The notes under the pieces were generated by a model. That model did no database searches, was not told where the DNA came from, and saw nothing but the letters and a program-made list of their open reading frames with translations. The position numbers were made by a program, and so were the translations under genes. Below, in pieces: positions 53,663 to 64,000 of a stretch of 64,000 nucleotides of DNA (the stretch's first letter is position 1; each line of letters opens with the position of its first letter). This DNA is from Daedaleopsis sinensis (Eukaryota; Basidiomycota; Agaricomycetes; Polyporales; Polyporaceae): NCBI GenBank assembly GCA_033807695.1, contig CM066302.1, forward strand, positions 2,728,001 through 2,792,000, written 5' to 3'.

Positions 53663-56425
53663 ATGGCTAGCTCTTCTCTACCACCGGGCACTGCGTCAAT
53701 TAAGCCAGAGTAGGGTTTGCCTTGCTGCAGGATGTATCCCGAATGTTGACCATCCTCGCAGATACCTACTCTCTGTCCAGCCCCGCTACATCCCGGACGA
53801 TGACGCAGCAGAAGGAAGCACGAGCCATGTAAACGGTCGCCGCGACGAGCCTTCAGGAGTCGATGGTCAGGAGGAAGCCGAAGGCCGCGGCGGAAAGCGG
53901 CTCTCGGGGGCGCAGCGCAAGAAACTGGCGAAGGAGGAGCGCAAGAACAAGCGTGGGGCGAACAAGGGCAGACGCTTCCAAAAGGTGCGCGACGAAGTCG
54001 AGTTATGCTATCGCGTCGCCAGCGGGACCCAGTGCGATTTTGGTGCCGAGTGCGTACACGCGTTCTTCCACTTCCCTTCTTCCCGTGCGTCACCCGCGAA
54101 ACGATGCGTTAACTTGAACACGATGCAGGTGTCGCTTCACCCACGATGTCTCTGCCTACCTTGTGGCGAAACCCCGAGACATCCACTTCCCGTCCCCAGA
54201 CGACCTATTTGATGTTCCACCATTCGTTCGCCTGCCGGACGTCGAGATGTCTGAGGGAGGAGACGCACAGAAGAGCTCCTTGGATCCCACAACGACGTGC
54301 CCCGTGTTCAAGACCATTGGCGAGTGCAAGCATGGTTTGAAGTGCCGTTTTCTGGGGAACCATGTTCGCACACGGGAGGATGGCGAACTTGAGCTGGTCA
54401 CCGATGAAGAGAAGAAGGCGCATGTTGCTGCTACGGAGACGGAGGTGAACTTTGTTGACGGAGATGCGTTGCGCAAAATCCGAACAAAAAAGGTATGTCC
54501 TATCTGTTCTTGAGCCGCGAACTCAGTGCGCTCATACCTGCGTATAGTATCCTCATCCTATCGCAGACGCCTACCTACAAGAGCTCAAGGATAATGCCAA
54601 TGAAGCGGAGAAGGTAGAAGGTGATGAACGGGTTCAGCTTGTGGAAGATCCCACGGCTTCTACGACCATCCCTATATCAGCGCTCGAGGACCCTACGCCT
54701 GGAACAGAAGCGGTTGTTCCTGTCACACAAGACAAATCGCAGAACGATACTCCAGATGTTCCCCCGCGGTTTGTTGAGAAGAAACGGCTACAGTGGGCCG
54801 GCAAAACGTGTAAGTAGGCCTGACTTCACGTCGTGCGCTATCATCGCAGCTTGACATGATCGTTGTTCTTATGCAGATTTGGCACCACTGACTACGGTCG
54901 GTAACCTGGTGAGTTAGCGCCTTTCTTCGGCCTCGACCTGGCCTCGACGCTGAAAGAATTCCAGCCCTTCCGCCGGTTGTGCGTCGATTTTGGCGCGGAT
55001 ATCACATGCGGTGAAAGTACGCCAACTCTTCGTCATGTTCTCATCAAACGCATGACTGACGCGCATGCTCGTAGTGGGCCTCGCGATGTCCTTCCTACAA
55101 GGCTCGAAAGAAGAATGGTCGCTCGTTAGGCGGCATCCCTCCGAGTCGATCTTTGGCATGCAGATAGCTGGTAGCAAACCCCAGCTCCTCGTGCCCGCGG
55201 CCGAGATCATTGGAAGGGAATGCGCTGGCAATCTTGACTTCGTCGACATCAATTGCGGGTGCCCCATAGACTTGGTGTACAAGACAGGCAGTGGCTCGGC
55301 TCGTAGGTGCTATACCTAATGTTATCCATCATCTACTTATTGTATCGGAACGTCTAGTCCTCGACGCCGCAGGTCGACTAGGCAAAATCATCATCGGAAT
55401 GAACAAAGCATTGGGCGACATTCCGGTCACGGTCAAACTCAGGACGGGTGTCAAAGATGGACGGAACACCGCGCACAAGCTTATGCCTCGTCTCGGCCCC
55501 GAATGGGGCACATCCGCTATCACCGTTAGTAGCCGAAGTCACATCTATAACAGTGCGCGGATCCTAATGTGACCTGCAGCTGCACGGCCGTACAAGACAA
55601 CAGCGCTACACGAAGCTAGCAGACTGGGACTACGTCAAGCAGTGCGTCGAGACCGTCCGCGCCCGCGAAGCAGACGAAGATTGTGCGTGTGCCCGTGCCC
55701 TTGACCAACGTCCGATTGCTATAGCGCCATCACTTATACCCACGTCAGTGCCGCCGGTCCCAATATTCGGTGGCGGGGACTGCTTCTCTTCGGAGGACTA
55801 CTGGCACAAAATGGATAATTATGGCGTCGACGGTATAATGATCGGTCGAGGCGCCCTCATCAAGCCGTGGATATTCACCGAAATAAAGGAGCGACGGGAG
55901 TGGGATATCAGTGCTCGGGAACGGCTCGAGATCGTTCGAAAGGTACGCCCTTTAATCCTGCACGATTGCTCTCACCTTTGGGCTGAACTCCCGATGTACA
56001 GTATGCCGAATATGGCTTGAAGTGCGTTGCACGCTACGGTTCCTCATTCGTGCGTTCTTGCTGATCCTCCCTCCGCAGCCACTTCGGTTCAGACACGGCT
56101 GGCGTGAACACGACCCGTCGATACCTGTGCGAAGCACTATCGTTCCAATACCGGTACATTCCAATCGGCCTTCTAGAGAAGATTCCGGCACGCATCAACG
56201 AGCGTGCTCCTGCGTTCAGAGGGCGAAACGAGCTGGGTACGCGTCTCCATTTGTGCGCGGCGCAAGAGCAACATTGACCCTCTTCCAGAAACCCTCCTCG
56301 CGAGCGGAGACAGCCGCGACTGGGTCAGGATCTCTGAGATGTTCCTTGGCCCAGCCCCCGAGTCATGGTCGTTCACGCCCAAGCACAAAAGCAACGCCTA
56401 TGGCGGCGAAGAAAGTCAAGGATGA
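53663..56425 (+). CDS. DUS3: tRNA-dihydrouridine synthase DUS3
   Basis: Reduces U47 in the variable loop of tRNAs with FMN and NADPH. Start [16 protein letters not shown] at 53663; a first intron (about 53710-53760) leads to [16 protein letters not shown]. The basic linker [19 protein letters not shown] is followed by two CCCH zinc fingers typical of DUS3: [20 protein letters not shown] (about 54007-54140, intron-split) and [22 protein letters not shown] (54299-54364). The TIM-barrel starts at [11 protein letters not shown] (54877) and continues [37 protein letters not shown] and [22 protein letters not shown] (55238-55302; Cys of NCGCP is the catalytic acid), then [64 protein letters not shown] and a C-terminal helical domain. 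Stop at 56423-56425. About 10 introns. Confidence 0.93.
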
Positions 56426-57813
56426 AGTTCGCGAGTCCTATGCACGCGAGTCAGACAATGCCCTGCTCATCTGCATCTGCAATGTGCATGCCATGCACCC
56501 CGCTGGGTGAATGAAAAAGCGGTTAAACCGACACTCGAGACCAAATACGGACATTGTCACTGCGAGTGTTGTGCTGTGTTGTACTCTAACAGGCTTCGGT
56601 AGACTTGTTGTGCTATAGCACCAGTTCGATTGCCCCCATCCTTCTGCGCGAGCTGGAGACGAAACATATATACTGACAGTGACAGGCGACATCTCAACGT
56701 CAACGTTCAACGTTCACTCGACATCGCGACCCGCTGCACGTGCTGGAGTCTAAGTTCAACTTCCAAGGTTCGTCCTCTGCTACAGAGCAAAAGCTCTCTC
56801 TTCCTCCACTTTGTCCTTCGAGAAACGTCAGCTAGCTTACTTGTGCGGACGCCGTGTCGGACGGTATAGGTGCCCGGTGACATCCAGCGACGAGCTTCGG
56901 GCTCCAAATGCATCTCAAGCTTTAAAAATTGATGCGCTAAACTAGTTCGACCGCATGGACACATAGCAGGTGACGAGGGTGGCGTCATTGCTATGTTTGC
57001 TCGACGCGCTCTTGCGGTTGTTTGTTGCTAAGCTCAGTATGCGTGATTCGGCCTTTGCCATCCGGTCTCACGGAGTCTCACCCAACCCAACCATTGCCAA
57101 TCAACCTCACTTCTGCTCCCCCTATTTCTCCTAGAAAACATCCTCAGGCCTGGTGACATCACGGGCGCCGTACACCCCAAGACGTTGGCTTTTCGGCCTG
57201 AAGCCTGAAGCCTAACCCTGGCCTAACCGGTGAGGCCACCCTCCCTAAGTATCATATGCCACTTCAAATTCGTCTTCTGTTGCAAGCTGCTGATTGCTTA
57301 CGACACTAGATTGCCGGTGCAAACTTGGGGTCGCTTCTTACCGTTCGCTTCCCACCGAGGGCACTTGACATGGGCGCGGGCGCCATCACTAACGTTACGA
57401 GACCAGAATGCAACCTGTTCAGGCACATGTACATATGACCTGGACCTTCAGTTAAGATATACAGCGCGTCCTTCACTCAAACGACAAGTTAAGCCAGGAA
57501 GAAGGCGAACGACTTCAAATACAGTACGCACCCTATGACCATACTCCTGGAAATCTTGAAGCTTCTCAATAGTTTCACTTTGACCGGCCCACGAAGCCCC
57601 GGAGACATCGCTTTGCGACTGGTCTCCGGCAATGCTTCCGTTGCCATCACCCACTACGTATCGAGGAAAATCCCCCGTGCTCGACCCTGGACACTGGACG
57701 CGCACTTCCGGCCTCAGGCCCCGCTTGTAGAAATGGCACTGGTCCCTTAGGTCTAAAGGCACGGACCCCTCCACAACTCCTCCAACTGTACAGGCTACCC
57801 TCCAGGAGCCGTC
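56426..57813. other. Intergenic region
   Basis: About 1.4 kb without a supportable gene. It carries the promoter of the BBE-like oxidase. A short gcctgaa/gcctaac repeat occurs at about 57199-57228. Confidence 0.4.
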
Positions 57814-59564
57814 ATGCCTTCCTTCCGCACTTTACTCGTGTCTCTCAGCGCACCGTTGCTCTTCGTCGCCGCGGCGAAGGCTGACTCGGTCACTTGCCAG
57901 ACCTTGAAAGCTACGACGGACATCCATATCGACCACCCTATCGACGCGGCATATACCTCCGAAAACTACGAATACTGGTGAGATCTCCTCCTTCCTTCCA
58001 CTCAGGTCTGGGGGAGGTCTGTCCGCTAAGGGCACCCTGGGCTCCCTCGTGTTCCGATGCTGAGACGCGCGCTATGTCCAGGTCTGCCGGCTGCACGGCC
58101 CTCAAGCCAGCATGTATCATCAAGCCCGCGACCGCAGAGGAGGTGTCGGCAGTCGTCAAGGTTCTCAACAAGAACAATGAGACGTTCACGATTAAGTCCG
58201 GCGGCCACAATCCCAACCAGAACTTCTCGAGCATCGACGGCGGTCCCCTCGTCTCTACTGGTCTTCTCGATGAGGTCATCTACGACGAGGCTACTCAGAC
58301 CGTGCGTGTCGGCCCGGGAAACCGCTGGGAGGATGTGCACAAGGTCTTGGACGGTACGGGCGTGACTGTGGTTGGTGGCCGTATCGGCAATGTCGGTGTT
58401 GGGGGTTACATCCTCGGCGGTGAGTACATTGCCCACTGCCATCTCCAGTCTCCGGTCTAATGCGTAATCTGCGCTTTAGGTGGCTTGAGCTTCCTGTCTG
58501 CGGAATATGGATGGGCTGCGAATAACGTGGTCGAGTTCGAGGTCGTCCTCGCTAATGGCACCATCATCACTGCTAACAACTCCACCAACTCGGACCTGTG
58601 GAAAGCTCTCAAGGGTGGCGGAGGCAACTTCGGTATTGTCACCGCTTACACGCTGCAAGCGCACCCTATGGGTCAGGTACGCCTTCTTCTCGCCCCGCAG
58701 CCAGAACGCCTTGAGCTTATAGAATGGCAGGTCTGGGGTGGAAACCTCATCTTCCCTGCCACCAAGTCCAACGAGCTCCTCGCTGCCGTGACCAACTTTA
58801 CGCTCAACTACCCCGACGAGAAGGCCGGGATCATCATGACCTCCGAAATTACCGCCCTAAACGCCGTCCACATCTGGATCATGTTCCTCTTCTACGACGG
58901 CCCGGAGCCGCCCGCGGGCACCTTCGACATGTTCACCTCGCTCAACCCAGACATCAACTCGGCCAAGACGCGCTCGTACTACGACCTCCTCGGCTTCAAC
59001 GACTGGGCCGTCCTCAAAGGCTCCGTTTACACGATCGCGACCGAGACCACCACGCTCTCGCCCAACGCGTCCGAGACGTTCGCGCACCTCCAGAACTGCT
59101 ACAACCACTGGGTGAACGTCTCGCAGTCGGTCGTCGCGGTCCCCGGGCTTGTCGCGAGCGTCGCGTTCCAGCCGTACCCGGCCAAGTTCGCGCAGCGCGC
59201 CAAGGCGATCGACGCCGCGCATGGGGGCAGCGGGGACATGATCGCGTTCGACGACGCCGCGGACCGCATCATCTTCGAGTTCGACTTCTCGTACTGGGCC
59301 GGGTTCGGCGCGAGCAACGACGCTACGGTCGACGACGCGACTGTGCGCCTGTACGGCGGCATGAAGGACATCGTCGACGCCGCCGTCGGCGCGGGCTCGA
59401 TCCCCGACGCGTATCGCCCGCTGTTCATGAACGACGGGTACTTCAGGCAGGACTACTGGGGCCGGATCCGCCCCGAGAGCAAGGCTCTGGCGGAGAGCTT
59501 AATTTCCTCGGTCGATCCAGATAGCTTCTGGAAACAGAGGACCGCGGGTGGATTCAAATTGTAG
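57814..59564 (+). CDS. Secreted BBE-like FAD-linked oxidase
   Basis: Start MPSFRTLLVSLSAPLLFVAAAKA at 57814 is a signal peptide. The PCMH FAD domain shows KPATAEEVSAVVKVLN, FTIKSGGHNPNQNFSS (58186-58233; His of SGGHN is the usual covalent 8-alpha flavin site), VVGGRIGNVGVGGYILGGG (58369-58480, intron after GG) and FLSAEYGWAANNVVEFEVVLANG, then GGGGNFGIVTAYTL. The position that carries the second, cysteinyl flavin bond in bicovalent members (Cys in xCPxVGVGG) is Ile here. The substrate domain is one long exon (58729-59564) and ends with a BBE-type motif DYWGRIRPESKALAESLI...DPDSFW. Several N-glycosylation sequons. Likely an extracellular oxidase of sugars or aromatic alcohols; substrate not determined. 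Three or four introns, all in the first half. Confidence 0.87.
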
Positions 59565-60044
59565 TGCCATCCCCGAGGAAGTGAAGACAAAATGCTTTTG
59601 GACTTGATCCTACTTCGGACTATCGTTTAGTCTACTCATTACTAAAATCTCTGGATTTTCTGTGCGTCATAAAGACACACCGCGCGTAGCCTTAAGCTGC
59701 GCGCACACCTACATTCGTTTCACCAACCGTTCATTCATGTACCCCAATACTTTCGTTTACTGCTAGTTGACACAATCCACTGGTCTGCATGTCCTCGTAC
59801 ATGCTGGACATTGTGCAGAATACCCGCCGTTGTGAAGACATCGAGGACAACTCAGTAAGTAGGAGCATGTGGGAGCGTTACATAGCAATAGTTGTCCGCT
59901 GAGCGTCGACGACATCCCGTTACATACCCCCAGCGGCGCGTGCGTCGTACGCGTACGTATAAGTAATGGCTACATTCACCACCTCTTCACTATGCTATAG
60001 ATACACCATGCAACGATACATTACATCCACATCGCACCTTAGAC
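59565..60044. other. Convergent 3' intergenic region
   Basis: Between the stop codons of the BBE-like oxidase (+) and the USP-like gene (-). Nothing recognised. Confidence 0.4.
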
Positions 60045-62817
60045 CTAGTCCGAGATGTCCATCATCTCATCCCTGGACTCCGACGGCTCGACGCTGTCCG
60101 ACGCATACGTGTGCTCCGAGGGCGTCGGCGGGATGTACGGCGACGACGGGGGCGAGTTCGGGTCCACGACGCGCGCGGCGACGTCGGGCGGGAGCTGCTC
60201 GAAGAACACCTTGTTGTTGTACTTGACGCTGTCCTGCATGTGTGTGTCTGTGTGTCAGGTGCTGGCGGATACGACAGGGAGCCCGAGCACACGGACCTTC
60301 ACATTGTCGGGCCAGTCCGCGCGCGCGTCCTCCTCTTTCTGGGAGACGGCGCGGCTGTAGATGAGGAAGTAGGGGCCTGCCCCGAGATGGAGCCCCGCGC
60401 GGTCCGTGAAGACGGCCTCTTCGGTCACCTGCATATAACCGCGTGAGCGAGAGACAGGTGTAGCGATGAGAGATCGAGAACGGACCTCTGTGACCGCGTA
60501 GTCGACGGTCTTCCACCACTTGCCCTTCTGCTTCACGTACGAGTACAGATGGCTCCGTCCGTATAGTCCATCATGCACCAGAACCACACGAAGATCGTAC
60601 TAGGGTCCCGTGTCAGATGTAGCAGACCGGCCTCAAATATAACACGGAGACGTACGCGATGCTTTTGCAGTTCGGGACAATCGAGCATGCCTTGCGCCTC
60701 TGCTCGTGTCCGTTGGATGGCGTCGTCGATAGCTATACAACCGGGTAAGAATATAAACGTGGGCTCGCATGGACGACAAGATGGTAAACGTACCTTTCGC
60801 TTCCTCCTTGACCCTCTCGATGATCCGCGTGAGCTTCTCCTTGTTGGCACGGATCTCGTTCTCGCGCGCCTGGTCCCCGTCGCTTTCTGCCACATTCTCG
60901 TAGTAGAACAAACACGACTGCAGGTCCGCAAGCGTATCCTTGTCCTGCACCGATCCACGTTGATAAGGACAGATGCCGAGGACCACCGCAGTGGGATGAA
61001 TATGTGGGATGCACACTGCACTCACATTGAAATACAGCAGATTCTTCTTGCGCTCCTCCAGCTTCGCAGCCTCTGCGAACAGGTCCCTTTGCGCCGCCCG
61101 CTTCTCGCTCGCCAGCTGGTAGGACTCGCGCATGAACTGGTCGAGATACACGCTCTGCGGATACTTGAACGTGTCCCGCTCCGCACGGCGCCCGGCCGCG
61201 GCGTCGTACGCCGGCGGCGCGCTGTCCCGGAAGAGGTGGAATGCGATGATCTCGGACGGCGCGACGATGACATGCCGCCGCGCGTGCGCCTTCATCTTCG
61301 GGGTCACGGGCGGGGCGAGCTCTGCCGCGAGAGAGGAGACGAGGTCGTTGCCTTCGCCCTCCGTGGACGGGCGAACGGAGACGCGGACGTAGCACAGGTT
61401 GTCCGTGTTCCCGTCTCCGTGCTCGATGTCGTGCTCGCCGTACTGGAGTGACAGCAGCCGATTCGGACGCCTGTCCGGGTTGTCGAAGTTGTTGTATTGT
61501 AGGACGTTTTCGACCGCATACGCCAGCCGCTCGTAGACACCTAGCGCATGTGTGTCAAGCCGTGTTTCATATGGGGGGCACTCCAAGCTACTCACGAGCG
61601 GTGAAGTCACCCGGCCGCTCGGCGGGCGAGGCCCAGGGTTCTACGCGGAGGGCGTTCAAGGCTTTGTCCACGTTGAGTTCGCTCAAGCGTGCCAGATCCA
61701 TATTAGCGAGGATCTCCACCATCGACCAAACCACGAGAGCTGGATGCACGGTCAACACGATTAATGGCCGAGACGGATTGGATGTATGTATTGCGCACCA
61801 TTTCCAGATGTGGGCAGTTCGGCATCGTCTTGTCCGGGCGGAGGCATCGGCAGCCAAGGCGCGATGGTCTGGCGGAACTGCGGCACAAAGAAGAGGCCCT
61901 GCACAAGGAGGGCGGCATACGCGATCGTGGGGATCGTCGGCCGCAGCGCCACGGGCCTATGACACAGACGCAACGTTAACGGCGGTGTTCAGTAGTTGAG
62001 TACGGCACCCAGCTTCTAGTGGCATTCGAAGCGTGACGTACGTATCTCCCTGGCGCACGCGCTCGTGCATAGGCAGTTCGTGGTACGGGTCCTCCGCGAT
62101 GCTGTACGACAGGCTCGCCTCGATCGCGCGGCTCATCGCCTGCTCGTCCGACGACATCCCGCTCGGCGCGCCCGCCTCCACCTGTGCATGCCAACCGCTC
62201 GTGAGCTGCGCGGCCCCCGCGAACACCAGTGCGCGATCCACGTACGTTAGACGGCACCATCGCCCAGTTCGGGTCCGGGGCCCGCGTGCTGGGCCCGAAC
62301 GCCGTCGCGCTCTGGTCCTCGAGCGAGGCGGCCATCGCGCGCGCGAGCTCCGCGTCGTCGTCGTCCCCGGTGAGGTCGATAACAGGGCTCGGCTTCTCCG
62401 GCCTCGAGGCTGTCGTCGCAGCAGGTTACCGCCTGCCTGCACTCTGCACAACGACGAGCGGAGAGCGTACTCACGAGGCGGGGTGCGGGGCCCGGGGCCA
62501 GGGACGTCGAGGGGCTCGAGCGACGGGAGGTCCACGTACGGGTCGTCCACGCCGGTGTCGCCCTCGAGGAGCGCAGACGCCGCCTTCTCGAGGTTGTTGT
62601 TGTGCTTGCGGAGGAGGCCGAGTGCGTGGTAGGCGTCGAGGGTCCCGCCCATCATCGCGTTCAGCGTTTCGATGTCTTGCATCTCCTGCGGCGTCGCCGG
62701 GTACATACGCGCTTTGTCGACCATATTCTTCGCCGTGGGCGGGTTTCGGTCCAGCGCAGAGGGGAGGGTGTCGGCGGGGGTGAGGAGTGCGGGAGTGGCG
62801 AGAGCACTGGCACTCAC
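60045..62817 (-). CDS. USP25/28-type deubiquitinase homologue, catalytic Cys replaced
   Basis: A ubiquitin-specific-protease-fold protein. The N-terminal part (from about 62817) has a UBA-like stretch, YHALGLLRKHNNNLEKAASALLEG. Two ubiquitin-interacting motifs follow: DDDDAELARAMAASLEDQ (about 62365-62315) and SSDEQAMSRAIEASLSYS (about 62155-62100). The USP domain opens with ERVRQGDTPVALRPTIPTIA, then YAALLVQGLFFVPQFR (62065-61875, intron-split). Aligned to the Cys box of USP25/28 ([20 protein letters not shown]), the catalytic Cys is Ala. Later blocks are GHDIEHGDGNTDNLCYV, a long helical insert (ASEKRAAQRDLFAEAAKLEERKK), VLVHDGLYGRSHLYSYV (about 60590-60540; His kept), KWWKTVDYAVTEV and GAGPYFLIYSRAV. 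The tail is Pro/Ser-rich, stop at 60045. The 5' end is uncertain: the frame begins at a GTG near a splice-like site, so a further upstream exon with the real ATG is likely. Confidence 0.78.
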
Positions 62818-63537
62818 TGTGAGGATTCAGCAACGCACTGTATGCTGATACCGCCTGCTGTCCGCCCCAGCAAGAGTGCCTTCGATATGCTCCTTTGTAA
62901 GTCGTCGCCGTCGATGACTATGAGAGAAGAGAAGGAAGAACAGTGTTGGTTGTTTCGTGCCTCGGCGTGATGTCCTCGGATCTCGGGCAAATCGACCTCG
63001 TCAAAGAGAGCGAGTCGAATTGAGGCTCGAATACCAGTTAGAACGCGACGAGATGGTAGAGAACGAGGCTGGACGTGCGACGCTGAGCGCGTGGAGGTGG
63101 ATGCAGAGAGAGAGTACAGTAGCCCATCGTAGCTTCAATGGACATGCCTTCCTCAGACGAGCCGCGCGCAACAACCGGATTGTGAGTGCCACCCACCATG
63201 CAGCGCTGCACTCGTTCGGCGCGCAGCGACGAGATGATAATGCGCACACAAGCAAAAGTCTGTGCGGAGGATCTATTTGAGTCTAATGATATGCGTAGTC
63301 TGCCCAGTAGTGGCTAAGTACGTGGTCCTATCGTTTACAATTATAGACGTCGCCGTCGACGTAACACGTCGTGGATCAATAACCGCGAATCGTAGGGTAT
63401 ATCTACACAGAGAGTCATCCAACCCCTCATCCACGCTCCAGCCCAAGAACGAAAGAGCGCGATCGTGGTCGTGAGAGAATTGCATCAAGAGTCCTAGTCA
63501 AGACCGAGCATGGTGGTCACGAATCTCCGCTCATCGC
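62818..63537. other. Intergenic region, may hold first exon of the USP-like gene
   Basis: No independent gene recognised. Short minus-strand frames near 62840-63000 with possible splice borders could be 5' exons of the USP-like gene, but no ATG could be chosen with confidence. Confidence 0.35.
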
Positions 63538-64000
63538 TCATGGCATCTCGGGCATGCGCACGATCTCGACCGCCCTGCTGATGATCTCCTCGATGGGCCA
63601 CCGCTCCCCGCCCGCCTGCTTGAGGTCCAGGACGTCGCCGATCTCGTCGCACGCGCGGAGGACGTTGTCGACGTCCTCCTTCGTGTGCGCCGAGGACAGA
63701 CAGAACCGCACGCGCGAGGTGATGAGCGGCGTCGCCGGGTACGCGACGACGACAATGACGATGGGGATCGCACGGGTGCGCATCATGCGGCTGAACACCG
63801 CCATCTTGCCAGGGTGGAAGAGGAGGAGCGGGACGATGGGTGAGTCGTCGGAGCCGTACGTGATGAACCCGAGCTTGCGCAGACCGCGGTTGAGGTACCG
63901 CGCGTTGAAAGCGATCCTCCGCAGGCGCAGGCGGCCGTCCGAGCCGTCGGCCATTGTGGGCGCGATGGGCATCCATGACGGGAGAGCCGACGCCGGCGCA
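63538..64000 (-). CDS. LCB2: Serine palmitoyltransferase subunit LCB2, C-terminal part
   Basis: PLP-dependent subunit of serine palmitoyltransferase, the first enzyme of sphingolipid synthesis, in the ER membrane. Only about the last 150 residues are in the window; the start and PLP lysine lie beyond 64000. Visible blocks: GRLRLRRIAFNARYLNRGLR (63935-63880), KLGFITYGSDDSPIVPLLLF (63875-63818), PGKMAVFSRMMRTRAIPIVI (63810-63752), VVVAYPATPLITSRVRFCLS (63750-63692) and AHTKEDVDNVLRACDEIGDVLDLK, which follow the family closely, ending RMPEMP with a TGA at 63538. No intron is visible in this part. Confidence 0.93.
   Translation of the reverse strand, partial: APASALPSWMPIAPTMADGSDGRLRLRRIAFNARYLNRGLRKLGFITYGSDDSPIVPLLLFHPGKMAVFSRMMRTRAIPIVIVVVAYPATPLITSRVRFCLSSAHTKEDVDNVLRACDEIGDVLDLKQAGGERWPIEEIISRAVEIVRMPEMP

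Noticed and set aside
58724..59524. 266-residue Arg-rich frame on the plus strand
   Set aside because: Overlaps the BBE-like oxidase in another frame; the oxidase frame has the conserved motifs.

Overview
This window looks like the genome of a filamentous basidiomycete (Agaricomycetes, with a Polyporales-like feel). Genes are broken by many 50-60 bp GT-AG introns, coding sequence is GC-rich, and several families are typical of or restricted to this group: DUF6532, DUF6533, a Plavaka transposase, a PriA-like Cys-rich secreted protein and several P450s. The species assignment is inference from gene content only. Gene boundaries were built by joining exon fragments by eye, so internal exon edges are approximate even where family identity is firm.

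Layout. 1-2.3 kb is repeat-rich: a GC-rich tandem duplication, a higher-order tandem array and an AT-rich stretch ending in a transposon terminus. 2.3-4.6 kb holds a P450 (-), followed by a 7-TM protein (+) and a single-pass membrane protein (-). 8.9-29 kb is a housekeeping block: UPF3 (-), a secreted-type agmatinase (+), FAD synthase (+), biotin-protein ligase (-), a small membrane protein (-), RNA polymerase III subunit C34 (+) and a Mug190-like SMP/C2 lipid-transfer protein (-). 29.6-33.8 kb encodes two secreted proteins (PriA-like and an FAD-dependent oxidase).

33.8-50 kb is an accessory region: a small TIR element, an intact P450, a truncated P450 facing it, a 1 kb fold-back element, a complete 7.36 kb Plavaka DNA transposon with matching ends (40091-47454) and another intact P450 whose stop codon lies 24 bp from the transposon end. 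50.4 kb holds a perfect 51-bp-arm hairpin, followed by a DUF6533 membrane protein.

53.6-64 kb returns to ordinary genes: tRNA-dihydrouridine synthase DUS3 (+), a secreted BBE-like FAD oxidase (+), a USP25/28-type deubiquitinase homologue whose catalytic Cys position reads Ala (-), and the C-terminal end of serine palmitoyltransferase subunit LCB2 (-, running off the window).

The most notable items are the delimited Plavaka transposon with a divergent DUF6532 passenger gene and a frameshifted transposase, the apparently dead ubiquitin protease, large low-complexity insertions in RPC34 and FAD synthase, and a non-autonomous element inside an RPC34 intron whose terminus recurs at 2.3 kb beside a P450.
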